This document shows positions 18,001 through 29,500 of a DNA stretch of 64,000 nucleotides, in pieces. The notes below the pieces were generated by a model. The model was not told the DNA's origin. It searched no databases and saw nothing but the letters and a program-made list of their open reading frames with translations. The DNA comes from Pseudoalteromonas xiamenensis (GTDB lineage: Bacteria; Pseudomonadota; Gammaproteobacteria; Enterobacterales; Alteromonadaceae). The stretch's first letter is position 1. Each line of letters begins with the position of its first letter. Location: NCBI RefSeq assembly GCF_030994125.1, contig NZ_CP099917.1, positions 992,001 to 1,056,000 of the forward strand, written 5' to 3'. The position numbers and the translations under genes were made by a program.

Positions 18001-18408
18001 TTACCATCGAGCATAAATAAGAGAGTCGATGTGCCGATAGGTATCTCGCATATTTTCTATGCTGCCTTCAAGCAGCATATCGATAGGCCTTCTTCCTTTA
18101 AACTGGCCATTATAGTTTTTCAGCGACATAAAGTTATCGACATTGGCTTGGTTGTTAAATGACATTCGAATCAATTGATAGATGTTTAGAATGTAGCTTA
18201 ATCGCGTTTGTTGGTCGCGACTAAGCCGAGCTTTCTCTGGCGTTTTCATATAGCGGCCAAGTGTACTTTAGGGAATGGCCAATACGATGGACATTTGAGA
18301 GCGGCTACATGACCAAGACTCCATGATCCTGATAACAGCTTTGAATGCCGAAGGCGTAGCATCTGCTAGCATTTCTTTTGTTGGCGCTTTCAAGTCGCGT
18401 TGTTCCAT
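18001..18408 (-). pseudogene. Xre/MbcA/ParS-type antitoxin with in-frame stop
   Basis: The C-terminal 82 codons encode a DUF2384-like toxin-binding domain (GRRPIDMLLEGSIENMRDTY). Upstream in the same frame, from ATG at 18408, are 46 codons with an HTH-like segment (SWSCSRSQMSIVLAIP), a TAA at 18268-18270, then STLGRYMKTPEKAR. The single stop interrupts an otherwise continuous ~135-codon antitoxin of the Xre-RES type. No RES or other toxin gene lies downstream (lower coordinates). Reinitiation at 18249 might still give a partial protein. Confidence 0.7.
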
Positions 18409-18503
18409 GTTTTTTTCTGTCCAATAAGTAGCTAAATATTCATAAGTATAGCTTCAGCTTGACGTTAATAAATGTAAAAGCTGAGTATGTTGATATGGTA
18501 GTT

Positions 18504-18602
18504 ATGGTTTGGTTTTCGACGTTTTTGGGGGTGTTTATGGTTTGGATTTCGACGTTTTTGACTCGTTTTATGGGTTGGATTTCAACATATTCGTTTAACA
18601 AA
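18504..18602 (+). repeat. 33-bp imperfect tandem repeat, three copies
   Basis: Copies begin at 18504, 18537 and 18570 with ATGGTTTGG(T/A)TTTCGACG. The unit is a multiple of three and one frame stays open as an 11-residue repeat (MVWFSTFLGVF-like), ending at a TAA near 18620. No ribosome site, so translation is doubtful; an iteron-like or protein-binding array is equally possible. Confidence 0.6.
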
Positions 18603-18713
18603 TGGTTAATTTACAAATAAATTTATCATCAACATTATGACACGAGGCTGTACAGAAAAGATCGTGCAAAATGCAAGACTTGACCCTACCGGCTTTATTA
18701 TAACCCTTAACCC

Positions 18714-19118
18714 ATGGGAAGAATAGGCACTGAAAAAAAGTTTGAAATAGTGAAGCGCCGCAAGTCTGGCGAACCAGCTTCAGCACTTGCGGCTGAGTTT
18801 GGCGTGTCGGAAAAGTCAGTAAAGCGATGGTTTGATGCGTACAAGGAGAGAGGTAAAAAAGGCTTGGACAACAAGTCAACCAAACCCAAAAAGTCACCCA
18901 ATAAGATTTCGAAAAATATGGAACGAATGGTTTTGGAGTTCAAAGAAAAGCACACCGAGTGGCGACCCGCAACCATAGCTAAAGAACTAAAAATGCAGGG
19001 GTTTTCAATTTCCCACCCCAAAGTAAAAGATATTTTGATTAAGCATAAAAAACATGCCATCTGGGGTAAGAAAGGCAACAAAGAATGGTTTCAATGGTTA
19101 ACCAAGCCCGAAGCTTAA
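18714..19118 (+). CDS. Helix-turn-helix protein, transposase-like DNA-binding domain
   Basis: 134 residues with a homeodomain-like HTH (PASALAAEFGVSEKSVKRWF) and a second HTH-like segment (RPATIAKELKMQGFSISHPK), joined by a basic linker. This resembles the DNA-binding half of IS630/IS3-type transposases, but no catalytic domain follows. It could be a transposase remnant or a small regulator. Its 3' end overlaps by 4 nt with a convergent gene. No close ribosome site is seen. Confidence 0.55.
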   Translation: MGRIGTEKKFEIVKRRKSGEPASALAAEFGVSEKSVKRWFDAYKERGKKGLDNKSTKPKKSPNKISKNMERMVLEFKEKHTEWRPATIAKELKMQGFSISHPKVKDILIKHKKHAIWGKKGNKEWFQWLTKPEA

Positions 19119-19330
19119 TTTTGTTTTTCACTAAGCCATGTCAGAATATCAGCAATACAATATCTGTTAGACCTGCCAACTTTATACATTGGCAATTCTC
19201 GGCGACTTGCCATATCTTCAATGGTTCTGTGTGACAGACCAACCAGTCGCGCAATTACCTTGCAGTCGACCAGTTGGTCTACACCGTATGATATGCCATC
19301 AATACAGATGGTCTGGTTAGAGTGGTTCAT
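19115..19330 (-). CDS. AlpA/excisionase-type HTH protein
   Basis: 71 residues from ATG at 19330, chosen because AAGGGA lies 8 nt upstream; a longer frame to 19375 has no such site. The core CKVIARLVGLSHRTIEDMAS followed by RRELPMYKVGRSNRYCIADI is the MerR/AlpA-like winged HTH used by excisionases and helicase-associated regulators. It lies just downstream of a truncated tyrosine recombinase on the same strand, as expected for an int-xis remnant. Confidence 0.7.
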   Translation of the reverse strand: MNHSNQTICIDGISYGVDQLVDCKVIARLVGLSHRTIEDMASRRELPMYKVGRSNRYCIADILTWLSEKQN

Positions 19331-19397
19331 ATTGTTATCCCTTATGATGTGATGGCTGTATTTATATGCCAACAACCCGCTGGTCTACGCCGGAATA

Positions 19398-19913
19398 TCA
19401 AGTTGAATGCCGTAACATATGTGGATGAATTGGGAATGGTAGCCCAGCCGTTTCACCAGCACGTTTAATCATCTTACGCACGGTATCTGCTACTAATGGA
19501 CCTTTGCGTTCGGTGATGAAGACGTACTGAGTGTCAGGGTAATCACGTTTCAGTTTACGCAATGCGCGGATGCTCTGACCACTCAACGGATGCACACTAG
19601 CAACACCATTCTTTAATCGGTTCACATGAATCAGACCTTGGGTTAAATCAACCTGTGACCATTTCAGGTTTACCAGTTCCGACACACGTAAAGCGTGATG
19701 GTAAGCAACCATGATGATGGTACTGTCACGATGACCGTGGCGACCGACCGATTTGGCTGCTTTGCTGATGCGCTCAATCTCTGATGATGTTAGATATTCA
19801 CGTTCACGAACATCTTTATATTTGCGGGTATTGATAACTTTCGAGTTTTCGGTGTTTGGGGCGGGGTTTCTGTAATCTTCTAAGTTGCTGATATTACTCA
19901 TCTGGCTCTCCAT
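19398..19913 (-). pseudogene. Tyrosine recombinase, C-terminally truncated
   Basis: 171 residues similar to short FimB/FimE-type integrases. The first catalytic arginine (HHALRVSELVNLKW), the beta-hairpin lysine (NRLKNGVASVHPLSG) and the HxxR box (HPHMLRH) are present. The frame stops two codons after this box, so the last His/Trp and the nucleophilic tyrosine are missing. The enzyme cannot be active. The next gene, an excisionase-like protein, begins about 70 nt further on. This is the remains of an integrated element inside the island. Confidence 0.82.
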
Positions 19914-20018
19914 AACTTTCGAGATTATAGGTGATAACTGGAAAGATTTATACGGTTATGAGGATTGCTAGTAATGCTGAAGTTGGTGTAAAACTGTGAT
20001 GATGGGTAAAAGTGATGT

Positions 20019-20041
20019 CCCGGATCCCTACGGGATCCGGG
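20019..20041. repeat. REP-like perfect palindrome
   Basis: CCCGGATCCC-TAC-GGGATCCGGG, a perfect 10-bp inverted repeat between the truncated integrase and the immunity gene. GC-rich against its surroundings. It could form a terminator-like hairpin for the toxin-immunity transcript, but lacks a good T-tract. Confidence 0.6.
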
Positions 20042-20064
20042 CAAAGGTGCGACTATATTGCTGG

Positions 20065-20514
20065 TTACCCTAGAAGGAATTTGATTACATCAGACTTGAA
20101 TAGTTCTACATCAAATCTCTTCACTTTTTTGGGCAATGAATCAAAGCATGGTAGTGACTCTATTAGTTCGTTTTTTAGCAACTTTAAAGCTTCACTATCG
20201 GATGCCTTAACAAACGCTTCATACGATTCATTGTCGAGTTTTATGTCAAAGGTAAACGTGTTATTTACCTCTTTTGTACTTCCATCAAGTAGTGGTACTT
20301 GCTGACTCGCAATGTACTTTGGTTTTCTCTTGGCTGAGAATGACTCAAAGCCCGGTACAGAACGCAAGCATATAAAACCAATGTCGATGTTTTCTATATC
20401 TTCACCATACTCTTTGTCCTTAAACTGGTCGGTAAGTGAATCCGAAAAACTTTGTATCAAGGCTGATTTTTCATCAGCCTCCATGTCTATTTCAATTGCA
20501 AAACCAATGTTCAT
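20065..20514 (-). CDS. Candidate immunity protein for the RHS toxin (Imm44-like)
   Basis: 149-residue acidic cytoplasmic protein, start 2 nt after the toxin stop, the standard position for an immunity gene. Its pattern, MNIGFAIEI at the start, YGEDIENIDIGFIC in the middle, SAKRKPKY, and a final FDVELFKSD helix, resembles the Imm44 family of polymorphic-toxin immunity proteins; I am moderately sure of this family. Its expected role is to bind and block the C-terminal nuclease of the adjacent RHS protein. Confidence 0.62.
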   Translation of the reverse strand: MNIGFAIEIDMEADEKSALIQSFSDSLTDQFKDKEYGEDIENIDIGFICLRSVPGFESFSAKRKPKYIASQQVPLLDGSTKEVNNTFTFDIKLDNESYEAFVKASDSEALKLLKNELIESLPCFDSLPKKVKRFDVELFKSDVIKFLLG

Positions 20515-20516
20515 AA

Positions 20517-23500
20517 TTATCTAAATATCTTATTGCCCGGGGGCAAGCTAAAGTTAATCAAGGCGTGGTTGTATATCTTCATTTTTTCTACAACTTTAAT
20601 TTGCACTCGATTCCCATGAAATTCATTTACTTGTCGGAGGTTGTTTGTCCGCAAGAACGTGGGTGAATATCTAGATGTGGGGTTGGTGGTTTCTCCAAAC
20701 TTCCAAACATCTCCTGCTTTGAGGTTTGTGACACCTGATGAGCAATTAAAGCAAGGGTACACCCCATCTTTGGTTGCACGTAATGAGTATTGAACACCGT
20801 CTGGTCCAGCAGCCTTCTTCATTATGCCGTCAATTTCAGTTCTCATTTTTTCCATGAGTTCTGGGCCGTAATATGCGGCAGCGGCGAGCGTCGCAACGCC
20901 CATGACAATTTCACCAGCAGGTGTTGGTTCCGCTGCTGCTCCTCCCCAGCCAACAGCTAAAACTCCCGCTGCTTTAGTGGTGTCATCATCGCTAGGGTTT
21001 AGTGTTACAGCGTTATCAGAAGGTGTTTCAGTTTTTGTGGTACCATTCAACGCAGCTTCCGACTCACCTTCTTTCCCCTGTATGTCACGGTTAACATTTT
21101 GCTCAGAAACAGCTTCGCCTGCCGCTTTATCCTGCTCGTTCTGCTTTTCTTCACCATTACAAAATTCAAACGTCCACCCACTTTGTGTGCACAAATACCC
21201 CGTAGGGTCAGTATAGCTCAATGGGTTGTTAAACACGTACGTATAACGGTTAAAGCTCTGCGCCGAGGTAGGTTCTTGCACAAATGGGTCTGCCTGCATA
21301 AAGCGTCCCAATGTCGGGTCATAAATACGCCCCCCCATGTGGATCGCTTCTGCATGGTCTACATGCTCATGACCCGTGAAGCCTTTTTCAGTAATATCAA
21401 GTGCATTTTGTACACTTGGGTCTGTATACAGTTGCTGTATTTTACCCCACGTTAGTCCATCTCGACGACGACCAAAGGCATCGTAGCTTAGGCGCTCTAT
21501 TAACGCACCATCTTCTGCAGTGATAACATCCGTTGACCCTAAGTGGTCTTTGTACATATATCGTGTTGTTTGCACTCGCCCCGTTACCGTTGCGATGGCA
21601 AAGTCACCAATATAACGGCGATATTGCCTACTACCCGCCTCGATTACAACCTCGGTATTACCCGCATAATACGTTGTGGTGGTTTTATCACCCTCTTTAT
21701 CTATGCGCTGAAAACGACTGTTTTTGGCATCGTACTTAAACTCCGTTTGTGCCTTTTGCGACACAATACGCGTTGGCTTATCAAAATAGCTATACCAAAC
21801 CTGTCTCGTTCGTGTACCGCCATCGTAAGCATATGTTTGGTTACCACGCGTATCATAACAGTAGCTGAGCTGACCGATGCTGGATACGGCATGCGTTCCC
21901 GCAGGCGTTGCACAACGGCTCGCTTTGCCAGAATATTGATAATATTGACCTGACTGTACATCTGACTTGGTTTTGATATTACCGTTATCGTAGTAACTCA
22001 TTGATAACGTATTCACCCCATTCATCGTCACTGCCGATAAACGGTTTAGCTCATCATAACCAAACACTTCGAGTAAGTTATCTCTGGCCGTGTCACCATT
22101 TTTATCTTGGCGTGCACGTAAGTTACCCAACCCATCGTATTCAAAGACCAAATCCTGAACAACACCATGACCTGTGTTGATTGACTTTAAGAAGCCCGTC
22201 TTTTCATCATACTGCGCATTGCTGGTTACGCCCGTACCCGTTTGCCATTGGGTTATATTACCAAAGGCATCCATTTGCTGCGCTTGGTAGTACACAGTCT
22301 CACTATTTCGTGCTTCTTTGAGCGCTATCGCATACCCGTTTTGGTACTCGTACTGAACACCTCGGCTGTCACCCGATACATCAAACTCTTGGAATACTCG
22401 GCCCAAATGGTCGTAAGTCGTTGAGCTGGTCAATTGCTCACCGTCTAAATATCTTCCGACCTCTTTAACACGTCCAAAGCTATCCGGTGTAAACCTCGTT
22501 AAGTCACCTTCAGTACTGCTTTGACGAGTTAAAAACGCACCATCAAATTCAAATTGACTCTCCTTGCTGGTATTACCCGCAGTATCAAGTACGTTAGTTT
22601 GTACTTCTCGACCAAGACTGTCGTAGCTATGCAGCGTCGCGCTTTTATCTGCCGCAGTAAACTTAACGACATTACCTTGCGCGTCATTCGCATAGCTCAT
22701 TTGCCCCTTATCGAGGTCGTTCATAAAGATTTTATGCCCATACGCATTGTAATCGATATACACACTTTGCTTATCTGGGTCCTGGACCTCTGACAACAGT
22801 TTCAATTCGTTATAACGATATTCAGTGCTTGCTGCGTTCGCATCTACGGCCGTGGTCAGTAAGTTAAAACCGTTATGGGTTTTACTTAATGTGTAATTAA
22901 TCGTCGCATAGTCACTCAGTGGGCCGTTATGGGTGCCAGATACATGCGTATATTGGGTTGCGCCCACATAACGCTCTTGTTTGGTAATGCCACTCGGAGA
23001 GGTTGATAGCCATCTACGCCCCAGTACATCGTACTGCTTTTCCTCGTAATACACCGTATCGCCTTGTTGATACGGCACACTTTGTTTTACAAGTTGACCA
23101 AAGTTATCGTATTCATTGCGCTGAGATATCCAACCACCGGTTAGGGTTTGTTGGTCTGAGCCCAGTTCACGACCAAACATATCTAAATACACCACTTTCG
23201 TCGGCGCATTAGAGGCTTTATTCTCTATTCTATACGTTGCGCCTTGCGGGCAATTATTGTCACACCAACTTTTTATTGAGCTGGCATAACTACCATCTGC
23301 ACGCGCTGAGAAGTACAACTGACCAAACGCATCATAACGTCTAATTTCGGTGACGCCATGTGGATCTACAGCGGTTTGTGGTAAGCCCCATGCATTGTGG
23401 TTTGAGTAGGTGTATTCTGTGAATAAACCATTACTTTCACTGCGTATATGACGCCCTTGGTCATACTCAACATGCTTACGATTAAGAATATGATAAAGCG

Positions 23501-26500
23501 GTAACGCGCCTTTATTGATGGTCGCTGTTGTGCAGTTGTCCGCGTAATGTTGACTACACTGAGTTGTCGTCAGTACATTACCGTAACTGTCATACGTAAA
23601 CGCTTCTTTTAAGTATACTTGCTCCGACTCTGGCGTACCCTCTTCGCTCACCCCTCGCTCAGTATACTCAACACGGTTTTCATCATTGTACGACGTTGTA
23701 TAACGCTGTGTACTTTGTGAGTGCTCTATTGACCCTCTTTTCAAGGTTGACGTGACGGTTTTGGTCGTCGGACGCGCAAGATACCAGTTGTTTGTGTCTT
23801 CATCGTCATACTGGAAGCTTTGCTGTGTATGCCATGTGAACCCACCAATATGGTCTGTTTCAATTGACGTGAGTGCAGATTGGCGAATATAGCTGTTATT
23901 TACCACCTCATAGTCAATTGACTTGGTTTCTGTCTTCAGGTCCGTCTTTCTAGAGCCTTCGATATGGCCATTTTCTCCATCTAAGACATACGTAGTAGTT
24001 TGTGAGCCTTTCACAACCCCCTTAACCACTTGCCCTGAGAATAATGACAATGTTTGCCAGTCTGTAACGCTATAGCGACTTAATAAAGCCCCCTGATAAG
24101 ACCTTTCTTTAATTTCTGGCTGGCCAGTAAAAGGCGCATCTTGTCGATACGTTGTCGTTTCTACTATGCCGTTACTAACATTGGTTTTAGTGACCTTTTT
24201 GAAACCCAATGCACCACGACCACCGGCTTGCACCTTGAGACCTTCGTAATCGAAAGCAAATCTTTGCTCTGAATCTTCTCGTGTTGAATTTGCTGCCGTT
24301 TGTGCCGCCCAACCTGACACCACAAAACCACCGCTTCTGACATCTTTAACTGCAGCCCCATTACCCCAATGTTTAGTGTTCGCATCCGTGTCGGCGGTAT
24401 GACCATTAAGCAAAGTCGTATAACCGAATTCGTGTGTTGGTCCTTTTTCCACTCGAACGTGTTCCAGTCTATCGATTGGCTGATTACTTTGGTTTGCATC
24501 GTGCCAGATATACACAATGCCGGATAGCTGATCAAAAGCAATCATCGCTGGCTGACCGTCACCGTCTAAATCAGCAAATAATACTTGGCTAGCTCCTGAA
24601 CCCACTATATGAGGTGTGCCATCGATTCTATCGCCTACATCCGCTAGGGTAATTTCTGACTTCAGTGTTGGATGACTCAACTGGGCCTTAACTTTTTTAT
24701 CTTCCATAAAGACATAGTCATCTCGGCCATCGCCATTAATGTCTATATATGCATGAACAGCGACTTCTTCATGAGGACCAAGCCTTGGAGGTTCATCAAT
24801 ACTTGATACCTCAGAGCAAGACCTAAATTTAACACCATCAAAGCACTTTCCTAGAAAATCCGCATAGCCGTCACCATTGACATCCCCTTGCAGTTTTTCA
24901 GAATATATCTCCCCGCCCACTGAACTATTCATCCCAACACTTGGGTCAATATAACGCTCTGAGAAAACTTGCCCTTTACTGGTATTAATTAATATAAAAG
25001 ACCTTGCACTTGAAAAGGTTCGACCGGTATGAGCGTCAACTTCCATCCCCCATGCACCTATCAATCTATCAACAAGACCATCATAGTTGAAGTCAAATAG
25101 CCCAACCACATCCAAAGTCGCGTCACAGCGACTCATTTGTGAACAAGCACTCCAGTAATCCCAAATCTCACCAAGTGCCTCGCTGTCATATTTCTGCACC
25201 GGACGCTGTACGCCATCACCGAAGATATCTCCATATATTTCCGTTTCATTTGATGGGAGAATTTGAATTTCGTCTTGACCATCATTCTCTAAATCAGTTA
25301 CGTGCCAGTTTCTTCGATGCACATATACGTTTTCTTCATTTGCGTCTTCACCTACATGACGCCTTGTTGATTTTCCTGTAGCTAACAAGCCTAACTCAGA
25401 AATGCCTGTCGTCGAAACAGCAAAGTTACGAATTTGAAAGTTCACGTCGTCATCTGCTGCGGCCAAGATAACCAGCTCTTGCTTACCATCTCCATCGTGG
25501 TCCATCAATTTGATTTCTGGTCTTTCTAGGCTGGTTAAACCAAATGCAGACTTAATGTCGTAAGAAATTAAATGACTGTTCTCGACCAAACCAGTTGGTA
25601 CATCATCACTGTAATCAAATGTTGTGGGCGTTTTACAGCCACCATATTGACCCGCGCATTGTCTAATCGAATCAAGCAAGGTTCGATTACTTGCACGGCT
25701 GGCTACATAATCAAAACCATAATAATTGACGTCTTGGTTAAGGTGATTTGTCACCACGATAGAGCGTAAACGCTTATCGTCTGTAATTAGTGTGCCCAAG
25801 AAATAACGTTTATATAAGTCCGGTCGTGTTTCATAATTAAACACGACGGTATTACCTGCATAGGTAACTTTAGCTAAGCGGAGGCGTTCAGTATCGGAAC
25901 CTTGATACTCATAGTGAATAACGTTGCCGTAAGTATCTGACTTTTTACTCAGATGCCACTGATAAACCGTACTACTTGCCACCTCTTTTACGCGGGCATT
26001 GTCAACGTTGCCGTAGGTATGTTGCTCACCCGATGGCAAGTACACCACAAACCCTGTGTTACCCAAATACTCAACCTTAACATTCGGTTCAGATTTTAGA
26101 CGGTATGTCGTACCACTAGCCAGTTTGCTCCCTGCGACCTCAGGCACTAAGCGTTGGCCATCTAAACAGACTGCATCCGTCTCATCTAACTGAATACCCT
26201 GATAATAACCATCTTCTTCTAAATAGCGACGACACCTTGCAATCGTTGAACGACCAACTAGTGCCCAACCATAGCCAAGCTCACTGTCACCACCGGCGCT
26301 TGAATATTGGATCGACAACTCCGGCGTAAAACCACCTGGTGCAACGGGTACTTCAATCGACGTTTCGTATGTTGCATTACCTGCAGAGTTAACGTCCACA
26401 TCTGCATCAATCATACCTAATGCGCTGTAGGATGCATCGGGTACTTGCGCCATAACTGGGGTTTGTGGCGTTTCTACCTTGGCAGGCTCTGCATCAACAC

Positions 26501-29500
26501 TCATCCAAGACGTACAGCTGCCATCCGCAAAGCACACTTTAATGCGGTAAACTTTACCCTCTGAGTTACTCAGCGCTAAGCTTGTTTCGCCATTTTTAAG
26601 CGTTGCCAACAAACTCCAGTTAAGTGAGGCCATATCACAGTTATCACTACACGTAGCGCTTTCTATCGTAACTGTACTGCCGCTTGGTAAGCTTGACCAA
26701 GTTAGTTCATCACCTTTGTTCTCTGGTAGAAACTCTTGGTTGATTACTGAGACTGTTACTTTTGTCGGTTCTAAGTCACTACACGTTTTTGACACCTCAC
26801 CGACAGGTGTAAATAGACTATCCGTAATAACTGGAATAGTTTGCTGTTGTTCAACCAATGCACACGCTTGCACGTAGAAGAAATGATCGCCCGATTTTTC
26901 AAAAAGATAATCAAACGAGCTTGCCTGATTGTTGCTGCTACTTGCCAATTCAACAAGTTGTTCACCGTCTGGTTTTTTGACAAATAAAGTCAGCTCATAT
27001 TGTCTTTCTTGAGTCTTAGTGAACTTCCATTTTATGGAACCTTTTGATTTTAGAAATGCCCGTTCTGGCGCCTCTAATACGAGGTCTTCAAGCACACCAA
27101 GAGAGGGATGTACGCTAACTTCAACACGGTTTGAACTAAAACACTCTCCTTTGGCATTACAGGCTTCTACGAAGTAGGTATGTATCCCCGGGTAGTTTTG
27201 AATCCAACGATTAAATGACGTATCTGTTAACCCTGTCCACGGAGCGAACGCTTCTTGATCCGGTTTAATTACCCATAAATTAAAGTGTGTTGTTTCTGCC
27301 GGACGCGTCCATGTGAGTAGTGTTTTGTCACCCAATACCATCGAGCTCTTTGCACTCGTGAGTACTGGATATTGATCTACACGACCCTGTTTCATTGTTA
27401 TATTTATGCGATTCGATGCGACACACACGCCATTTTCTTGGCATGCCTCAACATAGAAGGTATGTACCCCCGGATAGTTTTGTATCCAACGGTTAAAAAA
27501 GGTCTTAGTATATCCCTGTACAATGAGAAGTGGCTCTTGGCCTGGTTTCTCAACCCAAATATTAAATGTTTTTACATTTTTTGGATTGGTCCAAGAAAGA
27601 ACCGTTGTATCACCTAAAAACATGTCATGCTTAGTCGCGCTTAACACTGGTGTTTGAGCTTGACCAATTGTTTTAGATACTAGGTTGCTGCTAGAGCAGG
27701 TTGCGTCTGTTTTATTACACGCAGTAACCTTAAACGTTAAAACTGAAGCATTAGCAACTTTCAATTCATGGGTGTATTCTGATTTTTTAGAACCTCCAAT
27801 GTGATCAATTTTTTCACCACATTGTTCAACACCGTTTTCCCCAACACAACTTACTTTAAAATAACCACCGGACCAAATAAGGTTATCAGGTCGGTTCCAA
27901 TTTACTGTGACTGTGTCGTTTACATTTGCTGTTTCTGGCGTTACGATTACTGTTGGGGCATCAGGTTTAGAGAATGACACTATACGAATAGCTTTACTCT
28001 TCTCTCCACAATGATATTGCCCTGAGTCAGATGTAATACATGCAGCAAGCTGCAATGAATAATTGCCCTTTTCGCCCACATTCACATTAATCGTTTGTTG
28101 ATTCTTACCAACGTGTGCAACTTTCTTCGGCGTGCCCGCTTCTGGGTAATAATACACATCAAAGCTATCAGCGCCTTCGATAGTTTGACTTAAGGTTACT
28201 TTCATCAAGCTGTTTTCAGGATAATAAAAATCCCAAGCAACGTTATAGCTTGGGTCTCCATGACTTGGAGCTGTTTCAAACAGAGCATAATTACTCGTTG
28301 TACAAGACTTATCCGACTTGTTACATGCCTTTACGCTAATTGAATATTGCGCCACCTCACTGGCTTTAAATGTATGCGTATATTGTGCTTTGTGAGAACC
28401 ACCTATGTGGTCAATCTTCTCATCACAAATGTCTTTATTCCCATTAGTGACACAACTTAATTTAAAATACCCACCTGACCAGATGAGCTTATCCGGACGA
28501 TTCCATGTCACCGTCACATCATCATTCAATGCAGGCTTAGTAGGTGAAATTGATAGTTCTGGTGAGACTGGTGGTACAAACGCCACTATCCTGCGCCCTT
28601 CACTTTTGCCACTACAATGATAACCACCTGATCTTGATGTAACGCAAGCAGCGAGTTGGAGCTGATGATTACCCAAAGCACCAACGTTAACGTTGATTGA
28701 CTTTTGTGATGTAGCAACGTGCGATACTTTCAGTGGTGTTGTGCCTTCATCATAGTAATACACATCATAGCTATCTGCCCCCTCGATTGACTGAGGCAAG
28801 TTCAGCGTCATTGTGGTGTTTTCTGGGTAATAGAAATCCCAAGCTACGTTATAAGCTGGGTCTCCTGGCACTGCAGGGGCAACATAAGCCGTACGCATTA
28901 CACTACTTGAACAATAAGAATCTGTTTTGTTACATGCTTTTACCTGAATATCGTATCCACTTACCTCATTGGCATTGAAACTATATGAATATTCAGATTT
29001 ATTAGAGCCGCCAATGTGTGGAATGGTTTGAGCGCAAACGTCGGTACCGCTGTTATTGATACAACTAAGCTTGAAATAAGCACCCGACCAAATCAGCCCG
29101 TCAGGACGGTTCCAATCGACCTTAACTGTGCCACCTTTACCCACCACCGTAGGGCTAACTGAAACATTAGGTGCACTTGGGTTGTTAAAGATAACAATCC
29201 GTCTTGGCGCACTTTCTGAGCTACAACCTGCACTATTACACGCTTGAATACGAATGTAATTCGGTCCACTCCCCACTGATGGAATATATTCCCAACTACT
29301 ACTGTAAAAAGTGCGACTTACCGACTTGCTGGTTGTCGACGTCCCATTATAGACTTGATAATAGTCAGCCCCAGAAACACTTGGAATTTTAACCATAATA
29401 GATGCGCCAACCGGATGATATAGATCCCAATTTACATCTGGCTCTCCCGGCGTATCTGGAATAGTTGGTCGCTCTTGCATATATACACTAACACTGTTAG

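Noticed and set aside
18504..18602. CRISPR-like repeats
   Set aside because: Repeats are contiguous without spacers and no cas gene is present; elsewhere no regular repeat-spacer pattern was seen.
18495..18620. Hydrophobic repeat ORF across the 33-bp repeats
   Set aside because: No ribosome site; listed as a DNA repeat rather than a gene.
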